This document shows positions 1 through 7,742 of a stretch of 55,852 bases of DNA, piece after piece. The stretch lies in the NCBI RefSeq assembly GCF_026130045.1, contig NZ_JAIBNX010000004.1, positions 64,273 to 120,124 of the forward strand, in the 5' to 3' direction. Source of the stretch: Micromonospora sp. CPCC 205371 (GTDB lineage: Bacteria; Actinomycetota; Actinomycetes; Mycobacteriales; Micromonosporaceae). The notes beneath the pieces were generated by a model. The model was not told where the DNA came from. It did no database searches and worked only from the letters and a program-made list of their open reading frames with translations. The number at the start of each line of letters is the position of its first letter. Positions within the stretch are counted from its first letter, which is position 1. Both the position numbers and the translations under genes were made by a program.

Positions 1-125
1 GGACCCCCCGGGCCCCCCCCCGCCGCCGCGCGAGGGGCCCCCCCCCCCCGCCGGCCCGCCGGCCCCTCCGCGGTCACCGCCGTAGGACCCGGCACCTTCG
101 AATTCAGCTCAGCGCCCTGAGCAGA
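1..125. other. Extremely GC-rich, C-homopolymeric window end
   Basis: The first 60 or so bases consist almost entirely of runs of C and G, unlike any other intergenic stretch here, and hold no convincing coding frame. The segment lies downstream of the stop of the fibronectin/phospholipase gene, so a transcription terminator would be expected. The homopolymers make a low-quality contig end at least as likely. No function is assigned. Confidence 0.5.
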
Positions 126-3100
126 TCAGGCCTCGTCCCAGGCGTCGCGGCCCCATTCCCGCACCGCGTTGTAGTAGGTCAAGGCGAGCCCGTAACACTG
201 GCCTTGCCGATGGGATGGGGCCGCCGCGCAGACGTTCTTCAGATCCCACAGCATCGTCCAGTCGATGCGTACCCGGTAGTTCTCAGCACTGAGGCCGACT
301 CCCCTGTGGTTTCCGTAGCCGAAGTCATGCCGGTCGCACCCGGGCTTGAAGTTGAAACCGAACGGAGCGTCCGGTGAGTTGCTGCACCCGTTGCTGGACC
401 AGTCGAATCCGTACCCGGACCACCCGCCAGGTCCGGCCTGGAAACGTGCGCGTCCCTGGTGGGTGGGCTCGGTTATCTGCCAGTACGCCTGGCCCCGCGG
501 GAGCATCACGGTGGCGGCGGCCACATTGGACACCGATTGGGTGATGCGCTCGGCGATGAGGCGGAACTCGATGCGCTGGCCCGTCGCGTATGCGCTGGTG
601 TCGAAGGTGAAGGTCTGGTCACACAACCCCACTCCGTGCACCACCGGATGCTGCAGGCGCCGCCACCCGCCGCTGGTCCGGTACTCGATCCAGAGGTAGA
701 CGTAGCCGCCCGGGAAGAGCGTGCACTGCCATTTGAGCTGTACGTGTCCCGGTCGGGCGGACGCGCTCAGCGTCGGCACGTAGGGCGGCGGTGGTACCGG
801 GCGGGCGCTGGCCGTGTTCGAGGAGCCGCTCTGGCCGGCCTGGTTCGCCGCCGTGACCCTGAACTCGTACGTGAAGCCGTTCGCCAGCCCGGTGGCCACG
901 AACCGGGTGTGCAGCGTCGGGTACTGGAAGTAGTACCAGTTGGCGTGGCCCTGCGGGCGGAAGTACACCCAGTAGTACACGTTCGGCGTCGGGCTCGCGT
1001 TCCAGGTCAGCGTGACCTGCCCATCTCCGGCCACCGCGCTCAGCCCGGACGGCGCCGCCGGCAGGGGCAGGAACGGTGTGGCCGCCACCGTATTGGAGAA
1101 TCCGCTCTGCCCGCCGCCGTTGGCCGCGGTCACCTTGAACTCGTACCGGAACCCGTTCCACAACCCGGTCGCCACGAACCGCGTGTCGAGCGTCGGATAC
1201 TTGAAGTAGTACCAGTCGGCGTGGCCCTGCGGCCGGAAGTACACCCAGTAGTACACGTTCGGGGTAGCGCTGGCGTTCCAGTTCAGCGTCACCGTGCCGT
1301 TGCCGGCCGCCGCGCGCAGGCCGGTCGGTGCCGCGGGCGGCGGCTGGAACGGGGTGGCGGCCACCGTATTGGAGAACCCGCTCTGCCCGCCGAGGTTCGC
1401 CGCGGTCACCTTGAACTCGTACCGGAACCCGTTCCACAACCCGGTCGCCACGAACCGCGTGTCAAGCGTCGGATACTTGAAGTGATACCAGTCCGTGTGA
1501 CCCTGCGGCCGGAAGTACACCCAGTAGTACACGTCAGGCGTCGGACTCGGGTTCCAGGCCAGTGTGACCTGGCCGTTGCCGGCCACCGCTGTCAGGCCGG
1601 ACGGGGCCTGTGGCGCGGGCGGCACCGGCGTGGAGCTGACCACATTGGACGGCGCACTCTCCCCCGCGGCGTTGACAGAGGTGACGCGGAACTCGTACCT
1701 GTGCCCGTTGGTCAGGTTCTCGACGGTGTGCCACCACTCGGGCACCGAGTAGGGCAGCTTCTTCCACGTGGTCTGCCCGGCGGTGACGTCGCGCAGGTAG
1801 ATGTTGTAGGTCGTGGCGGTCGCGTTCTGGTTCCACCCGAGGCCGACCTTGCCGTCGGCCGCGATCGCGGACAGGCCGGTCGGCGCGGTGGGCGCGGGCG
1901 GCAGCGGCCGCGCCTTGGCCACATTGGATGGTTCGCTGTCGCCGGACGCGTTGGTCGCGGTCACCTTGAACTCGTACTCGGTGCCGTTCTTCAGGCCGCC
2001 TACGGTCGTACTGGTGGCGGTGGCCGGCCACTCCAGGCGGGTGAAGCCGCCGGTGCCGGTCGCCTCCCGGTAGTAGACCCAGTAGTAGACGTTGGGCGTG
2101 GGGCTGGCCGTCCAGGACAGCCGCACCTCGCCGTTGCCGGCCACGGCGACCAGTCCGGTCGGTGGCCGCGGCAATCCGCCCTGCGCGGTGACCCGGATGG
2201 TGTCCGAGGCCGGCCCCTCACCGCCGGCGTTGATCGCCGACACCTTGAACTCGTACACGTGGCCGTGAACGAGCGCGCCGGTGGTCGCCGACGTGGTGGT
2301 CGCCGGGTAGACGCCCTTGGTGAAGGTGGCCTGTCCGGCGGTCACGTCGCGCTGGTACACCCAGAACCACAGGTCTTCGCCGGGTGAGTCCCAGGTCAGG
2401 TCGACGGTGCCGTCACCGGCGGTCTGCCCACGCAGGTTCGTCGGCGCGCCGGGCAGCGCATAGTGGACGGTCGCCCGGACCGGTGCGGCGGTGGGCCCGT
2501 CGCCGGCCAGGTTGGTGCCGGCGACCGTGAACTCGTACACGTGGCCGTGCGCGAGCCCCTTGACCGTGATGGCCGTGCCGTCCGTGACCGGGTACGCCAG
2601 CTTGGTGTAGTCGGACTCCCCGGCCGTCACGTCGCGCCGGTACACCCAGTAGTAGAGGTTCGGGCCGGGGGCGGTCCACTCCAGACGGACACCGCCGGTG
2701 TCGCTGGCGGCAGCGGTCAGCCCGGTCACGACCTTCGGCAGCGGCGGCATCGGCTTCGCCTTCGCCACGGCGCTGGCGCCACCCTCGCCGGCGGCGTTGA
2801 CCGCCGAAACCTTGAACTCGTACTCGTGCCCGTTGGCCAGCCAACCGATCGTCGCCGTCGGGCCCTCCGTCACCGGATACTCGGCCTTCGTGAACACGGT
2901 GTCGCCCGCGGTGACGTCGCGGTAGTAGACCCAGTACCAGGAGTTCGGCACCGCCGTCCACTCCAGAACGACCTCGCCGTCGCCCGGCGTGGCCCGCAGC
3001 CCCGCCGGCACACCAGGCAGGTCGTAGCGGGCGGTCGCGCGTACCGGCGCGCTGCGTGGCCCGTCCCCGGCGGCGTTGATGCCGGCGACGGCGAACTCGT

Positions 3101-5561
3101 ACTCGTGCCCGGCCAGCAACCCTCCCGGGCGAGCGGTCGTGCCCTCGGTGACCGGATACTCCAGCCTCCGGAACTCCGTCTCGCCGCCGGTCACGTCCCG
3201 CAGGTACACCCAGAAGTAGAGGTTCGGACCGGGCGCCGTCCACTCCAGACTGACCGTGCCGTCGCCGTTGGCGGTCGCCTCCAGCCCGGTGGGAGCGCCG
3301 GGCTTGTCGTGCCGGGCCGTCGCGCGGATCGTGCCGCTGCGCTGGCTCTCCCCACCCTGGTTGATGGCCGACACGGCGAACTCGTACTCATGCCCGTCGA
3401 GCAAGGCGCCAGGACGAGCCGTCGTGCCCTCGGTGACCGGATACTCCAGCTTCCGGAACTCGGTCTCGCCACCGGTCACGTCCCGCAGATACACCCAATA
3501 CCAGACGCCGGCACCGGAACCGGTCCAGTTCAGCGTCACGCTCGCGTCGGCGTTCACCGTCGCCGCCAGCTCCGTCGGCACGCCGGGCAGGTCGTAGCGG
3601 GCCGTCGCCCGCACCGCCACGGTCGCCGGACCCTCGCCGCCACCGTTGATCGCGGAGACCTTGAACTCGTACTCGTGCTCGTGTAGCAGCCCGGTGGCGT
3701 GGAACGCCGGCCCCTGCGTCACGGGGTACTGAAGCTTCGTGAACGTGGCCTCCCCGGCGGTCACGTCCCGCTGGTACACCCAATACCAGACGTCGGGGCC
3801 GGGCGCCTCCCAGCTCAACCGCACCCCGCCAGCGCCGTCCGCCGACGCGGCCAGCCGCCCCGGGGCACCCGGAAGGGTGTAGAAGGCCCGCGCGGTGACC
3901 GGGGCACTGCGCGGGCTGTCCCCCGCGCCGTTGCGAGCGACGACGACGAACTCGTAGTCGTGCTCGTGGACAAGCTTGCGTGCCGTCGCCGTCCTCCCGA
4001 AGGGCGAGTCCGGTTCGAGGGTGGCGAACTCGTTCTGCTGCTCGGTGAGGTCCCGCAGGTACACCTGGTACTGCGCCGGCCCCGCCACCGCCGACCAACT
4101 CAACGCGATCTCGCCCGTCCCCCTGGGTGCGGCCGTCAGACCGGTCGGCGCGGCCGGTGGTACGACGTCGATGGTGACGGACCGCACGTCGCTCGGCTGG
4201 CTCTCCCCGGCGGCGTTGACCGCCGCGACGCGAAACTCGTACGTGTGCCCGTCCCTCAGCAGCGCCACCTCGGCGCTCGGCTCCGGCTCGACGCGCGCGG
4301 AGCGGGTGAAGTGGGTCTGGCCCGCCGTCACGTCCCTGCGATACACCCGATACCCGGTGGCACCCGCCACCGGCGTCCAAGCCAGCCGGATCGGGTCGCT
4401 GGCGCCCTCGATCGTGAACCCGGCGGGACGGGCGGGCAGCGCAGCGGGGTCCGGCGCCGGCAGCGGCCACGCGACCTCGAAGAAGCGTGGCCGGTAGATG
4501 CGGGCGTCGGCCGTGTTGTCGCCGTCCCCCAGGCTGTTGACGTTGTACGAGATCAGCAGCTTCCCGTCGGCCGCCAGCGCCGGATGGGTACGCGCGTCGT
4601 AGATGATGTGCGACGGGTTCGCCGCCGGCTCCGGCGCGTCGAGCAGGTACCGCGGCGCGCCGAACGGCCCGGTCGGGCTGGCCGCGACGTGCGCGACCAC
4701 CGACGGGCCGAACAGGGTGTTGGTGTCCTGGGTGACCAGCACGTAGTCGTCACCGATCCGGTCGACCGAGTAGCCGCCGACGCCGCTCATCACCCGGGCC
4801 GACTGCGCCTCGTTCGCCGACCAGGCCGAGCCGGTCCAGAACTCCCAGCTCCCGGCGAGGCCGCCGCTGGCCCGGGCCACGTGCGCGAACTTCAGGCCCT
4901 CGACGTCTTCCAGACCGTACACATAGGTCTGCCCGCCATCCTGGAGAATCGTCGTGCCCCAGGCGATCCGGTCGCTCACCGGCACGGCGGTCACGCTTGT
5001 CAGCGTCAGGCCGGGCAGCGCGAACGTGGCCAGGGCGGTGCCGGCGAGCTCGACGTCGAGCGGGCCGGTGCCGGTCTTGCGGTAGCGATTGTAGAGCACC
5101 TTCAACGCGCCCTCGTCGACGACGCCGTCCGTGACCCAGAACAGTTCGTCGGCGACGCCGGTGTCCACCAGCGCCTTCGGCGCGGCAGCCGTGCCGCCGT
5201 GCAGCGTCTGCCCAAGCACCGTCCCCTGCTGGACGACGATGGTGTTGTTCACCATCGGCGTGTCAGCTGGCCGGCTATGGTCGGGGTTGACCGTTCCGAG
5301 GTAGGTGTCGGAGTACAGCCAGGCGACCCGGCCGTCCGGAAGCGCCACGGAGACCGTGGAGTCCCCGCCGGTCCAGTGGCCGCCGGCGTCGCCGTAGCTG
5401 CCCCACAACGAGTTCAGGGCGGCGGCGGACATTTTGGAGGGCTGGAAGGCGGCGGAACTCGGCACCGCCCACAGGAAGCTCACGACGATGAGGGCGACGA
5501 GCGCCCGCACCCCGAACCTACGCCCCTTGGCTGTGCTCAGCGACGACATGGCCAGCATCAT
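126..5561 (-). CDS. Giant secreted fibronectin-III repeat protein with C-terminal phospholipase A2 domain
   Basis: About 1811 residues. The chosen ATG has an AAAGGG ribosome site nine bases upstream; an upstream TTG (5579) and a GTG (5564) are alternatives. An N-terminal signal peptide is followed by a roughly 330-residue domain resembling DUF4185/DUF5005-type propeller proteins (WGSYGDAGGHWTGGDS). Then come about 14 fibronectin III repeats of about 92 residues with a shared core (YWVYxRDVTAGxT, YEFKVSAINxxGE). The last 100 residues match secreted streptomycete phospholipase A2: FDWSSNGC holds the calcium-binding Asp, CDRHDFGYGN the catalytic His-Asp pair, RIDWTMLWDLK the second catalytic Asp, and four Cys are conserved. 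The product is probably extracellular and cleaves acyl esters of phospholipids or similar lipids, with the repeats as spacer or adhesin. It is the last gene of a run with a sugar importer and GH42. The domain architecture is seen in the sequence; substrate and role are inferred. Confidence 0.88.
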   Translation of the reverse strand: MMLAMSSLSTAKGRRFGVRALVALIVVSFLWAVPSSAAFQPSKMSAAALNSLWGSYGDAGGHWTGGDSTVSVALPDGRVAWLYSDTYLGTVNPDHSRPADTPMVNNTIVVQQGTVLGQTLHGGTAAAPKALVDTGVADELFWVTDGVVDEGALKVLYNRYRKTGTGPLDVELAGTALATFALPGLTLTSVTAVPVSDRIAWGTTILQDGGQTYVYGLEDVEGLKFAHVARASGGLAGSWEFWTGSAWSANEAQSARVMSGVGGYSVDRIGDDYVLVTQDTNTLFGPSVVAHVAASPTGPFGAPRYLLDAPEPAANPSHIIYDARTHPALAADGKLLISYNVNSLGDGDNTADARIYRPRFFEVAWPLPAPDPAALPARPAGFTIEGASDPIRLAWTPVAGATGYRVYRRDVTAGQTHFTRSARVEPEPSAEVALLRDGHTYEFRVAAVNAAGESQPSDVRSVTIDVVPPAAPTGLTAAPRGTGEIALSWSAVAGPAQYQVYLRDLTEQQNEFATLEPDSPFGRTATARKLVHEHDYEFVVVARNGAGDSPRSAPVTARAFYTLPGAPGRLAASADGAGGVRLSWEAPGPDVWYWVYQRDVTAGEATFTKLQYPVTQGPAFHATGLLHEHEYEFKVSAINGGGEGPATVAVRATARYDLPGVPTELAATVNADASVTLNWTGSGAGVWYWVYLRDVTGGETEFRKLEYPVTEGTTARPGALLDGHEYEFAVSAINQGGESQRSGTIRATARHDKPGAPTGLEATANGDGTVSLEWTAPGPNLYFWVYLRDVTGGETEFRRLEYPVTEGTTARPGGLLAGHEYEFAVAGINAAGDGPRSAPVRATARYDLPGVPAGLRATPGDGEVVLEWTAVPNSWYWVYYRDVTAGDTVFTKAEYPVTEGPTATIGWLANGHEYEFKVSAVNAAGEGGASAVAKAKPMPPLPKVVTGLTAAASDTGGVRLEWTAPGPNLYYWVYRRDVTAGESDYTKLAYPVTDGTAITVKGLAHGHVYEFTVAGTNLAGDGPTAAPVRATVHYALPGAPTNLRGQTAGDGTVDLTWDSPGEDLWFWVYQRDVTAGQATFTKGVYPATTTSATTGALVHGHVYEFKVSAINAGGEGPASDTIRVTAQGGLPRPPTGLVAVAGNGEVRLSWTASPTPNVYYWVYYREATGTGGFTRLEWPATATSTTVGGLKNGTEYEFKVTATNASGDSEPSNVAKARPLPPAPTAPTGLSAIAADGKVGLGWNQNATATTYNIYLRDVTAGQTTWKKLPYSVPEWWHTVENLTNGHRYEFRVTSVNAAGESAPSNVVSSTPVPPAPQAPSGLTAVAGNGQVTLAWNPSPTPDVYYWVYFRPQGHTDWYHFKYPTLDTRFVATGLWNGFRYEFKVTAANLGGQSGFSNTVAATPFQPPPAAPTGLRAAAGNGTVTLNWNASATPNVYYWVYFRPQGHADWYYFKYPTLDTRFVATGLWNGFRYEFKVTAANGGGQSGFSNTVAATPFLPLPAAPSGLSAVAGDGQVTLTWNASPTPNVYYWVYFRPQGHANWYYFQYPTLHTRFVATGLANGFTYEFRVTAANQAGQSGSSNTASARPVPPPPYVPTLSASARPGHVQLKWQCTLFPGGYVYLWIEYRTSGGWRRLQHPVVHGVGLCDQTFTFDTSAYATGQRIEFRLIAERITQSVSNVAAATVMLPRGQAYWQITEPTHQGRARFQAGPGGWSGYGFDWSSNGCSNSPDAPFGFNFKPGCDRHDFGYGNHRGVGLSAENYRVRIDWTMLWDLKNVCAAAPSHRQGQCYGLALTYYNAVREWGRDAWDEA
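500..4440 (-). repeat. Tandem array of ~14 fibronectin III coding units (~276 bp each)
   Basis: The units can be read directly as repeated DNA. The three nearest the phospholipase domain (about 800-1630) are the most alike: the block around 1128-1190 recurs 276 bases on, around 1404-1466, almost unchanged. The N-terminal units (about 2200-4000) form a second subfamily carrying RDVTAGxTxFTK and YPVTEG. This pattern suggests recent unequal duplication or gene conversion in the C-terminal units. Confidence 0.85.
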
Positions 5562-5618
5562 CACCGGCCGCCCTTTCAAAACCCCTTCACTTCTGCGTCA
5601 CGCTGAAGCCAGCTCCGT

Positions 5619-7727
5619 TTACGAGGGCTCGACGAGCACCCGCACGTCCCAAGGGCCGAGGTTCAGCGCCGTGCCGCGAGGCGTGCTGATGCCGTCGAGG
5701 ACGTCGGTCAGGTGCACCGGGGCCTGCGCCTGGGTGGGCTCCCAACTCCAGTTGTGCACGACGTGGACGCGCCGCCCGTCCGGGGCCGTGCCGCTCGTCG
5801 CGGTGACGGAGCCCGGAAGGTCGCGCCACCCGCTGGCCGGCACCGGGACAAGCCACGCGGCCAACGCCTGGGCGAGGTCGCGGTTGGGAACGGTGCCGAC
5901 GTAGGTGACGCGGCCTTCGCCGTGGCGGCGGGTGGTGACGGCGGGCCAGCGCCCGAAGTGTGGATGCTCGTACCCGGCGAGCACCTCGGCGTCGACGACG
6001 GTGAGGCAGTCGACCCACTGAGTCGCCGCCGCGCCCTCAGGCAGGCGGAGCGATCCGCTGACCGGGACCTCGTTCACGTTGCTGAATTCGTCGTACCAGA
6101 CACCGGCCGCCTCGACGAGGCGGGCGGGTGCGGGCTCATGCCGCGCCCGCGCCTCGTGGTCGGCGTAGGCGGTGCGCGGACCGAGCACGAGGTGCCCGCC
6201 CGCGTGGGCGTACGCCGCGAGCCAGTCGATCGTCGCGTCGTCGACCACGTAGAGCGCGGGCACGACGAGGACGGGGTGCCGCCGCGCGGCCTCATCCGGC
6301 CTCGTCCCACGCAACTGTCGCGCGTGGACGATCCGCACCTGGCGGCCGGCGTCGAACGCGCCGCGGTAGAAGGGGTCGAAGATCCGGTGGTACGCGGCCG
6401 CGTCCGGCCCACCGTCGGGGGTGGACAGCGGCGGGTACTTCTGCATCAGCCACTTGCTGGGCGTCGAGTACACCATCGCGATGTCGGCGTCCGGATCGAG
6501 GCCGGCGACCAGCGGCCCGGCCTTGTCGAATTCGGCGCCCAGGCGCGCCAGCTCCGCGTAGGTGCGACCCGGCTGCCCGCTGTGCGGCAGGACCCCACCC
6601 CAGTAGGTCTCCGCGCCGAAGCGCAGCGTCTGCCACTGCCAGTACTCGATCATCCGGGCGCCGCGGGCGACGTGAGCCCACGCCGCCTGGCGCCATTGGC
6701 CGTCGTAGCCGGGCCGGTTGTCCCACGGGAAGCCGATGGACTGTGCGTTGGTCTCGGTGACCAGAAACGGTGCCTGGCGCGAGGAGTACATCCAGTCGGC
6801 GGTCTGGTACATCGACCAGACGCCGGTGGTCTTCCAGACCTGTTCGTGCCCGTCCGGCGTCGGGTCGGGCAGCAGCAGGCCGTCCTGCATGTCGTAGTAC
6901 GGGTTGCCGGAGGCGATGTCGAGGCGGGCGGACAGCTCATCGTCCGCCACGCCCTGGCGCGTGTACGAGATGCAGGTGGTGACGAACTGGTGGGCCGCGG
7001 CGAACTCGCGGACGATGTCGGCCTGCCAGCCGATGAACTCGGTGACCTGACGGGCCTGGAACTCCCGCCACGCCACGTCGTACTGCGGCTGCGCGTTGCC
7101 GTCCGGCGTCCACAAGTCGGCCCATGTGGACAGTCGATGCGACCAGTAGACGAGGCCCCACTCGCGGTTGACGGTCTCGACGTCGCCGTACCTGTCGCGC
7201 AGATGGTCCACGAACCGTTGGAAGACGCCGTGGTTGTGAAACAGGTGCAGGCCGGGTTCGTTGTCGACCTGCCAGCCGATGACCGCGGGGTGTTCGACGT
7301 ACCGAGCGACGATCTTGCGGATCACCCGTTCGGCGTGGTGCCGGAAGGCGGGATGGGTGAAGTCGACCTCCTGGCGAGCACCCCAGCCGATGCGCTGTCC
7401 GGTGGCGTGCTCGCCGGTGATCTCCGGGTACTGGCGGGCCAGCCACGGCGGTACGGCGTAGGTCGGTGTGCCGATGATGACGGAGATCCCGCGTTCGTGT
7501 GCGCCGTCGAGGACCGGCTGTAGCCAGTCGAGGTCGAACGTCCCGTTCTCCGGCTCCCATGTGGACCAGACCGACTCCCCGACCCGGATGACCGTGAAGT
7601 TGGCCTCCACCATCAGGTCCAGGTCGGTCTTGAGCCGCTCGTCAGGCCTGAGGTCAGGATCGTAGGCGGGCGTGTACTCGTGGTAGTACGCGGCGCCGAA
7701 CAGGACACGGGCGGGCAGTACCGCCAT
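5619..7727 (-). CDS. GH42 beta-galactosidase, cytoplasmic
   Basis: 702 residues, the usual GH42 size, with no signal peptide, so it should act inside the cell on imported galactosides. The (beta/alpha)8 N-terminal half carries GAAYYHEY near the start, the acid/base glutamate in DNEPG (Glu157) and the nucleophile in VTETNAQS (Glu325). A trimerisation domain and a small beta domain follow. The ATG has GGAGG nine bases upstream. The gene lies 15 bases downstream of the sialidase-like gene and 57 bases upstream of the fibronectin/phospholipase gene, so it belongs to the same transcript as the ABC importer. GH42 enzymes release terminal beta-D-galactose, and some family members use alpha-L-arabinopyranosides. 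The exact substrate is not determined. Confidence 0.93.
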   Translation of the reverse strand: MAVLPARVLFGAAYYHEYTPAYDPDLRPDERLKTDLDLMVEANFTVIRVGESVWSTWEPENGTFDLDWLQPVLDGAHERGISVIIGTPTYAVPPWLARQYPEITGEHATGQRIGWGARQEVDFTHPAFRHHAERVIRKIVARYVEHPAVIGWQVDNEPGLHLFHNHGVFQRFVDHLRDRYGDVETVNREWGLVYWSHRLSTWADLWTPDGNAQPQYDVAWREFQARQVTEFIGWQADIVREFAAAHQFVTTCISYTRQGVADDELSARLDIASGNPYYDMQDGLLLPDPTPDGHEQVWKTTGVWSMYQTADWMYSSRQAPFLVTETNAQSIGFPWDNRPGYDGQWRQAAWAHVARGARMIEYWQWQTLRFGAETYWGGVLPHSGQPGRTYAELARLGAEFDKAGPLVAGLDPDADIAMVYSTPSKWLMQKYPPLSTPDGGPDAAAYHRIFDPFYRGAFDAGRQVRIVHARQLRGTRPDEAARRHPVLVVPALYVVDDATIDWLAAYAHAGGHLVLGPRTAYADHEARARHEPAPARLVEAAGVWYDEFSNVNEVPVSGSLRLPEGAAATQWVDCLTVVDAEVLAGYEHPHFGRWPAVTTRRHGEGRVTYVGTVPNRDLAQALAAWLVPVPASGWRDLPGSVTATSGTAPDGRRVHVVHNWSWEPTQAQAPVHLTDVLDGISTPRGTALNLGPWDVRVLVEPS

Positions 7728-7742
7728 GAAGGAACCTCCGAG

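Noticed and set aside
459-2387. Long plus-strand frame opposite the fibronectin repeats
   Set aside because: Arg/Pro/Gly/His-rich shadow of the repeat coding strand; no domain, and its internal repeats mirror the true gene's repeats.
500-4440. CRISPR-like regular repeats
   Set aside because: Units are about 276 bases, in frame and protein coding; they are fibronectin III domains.
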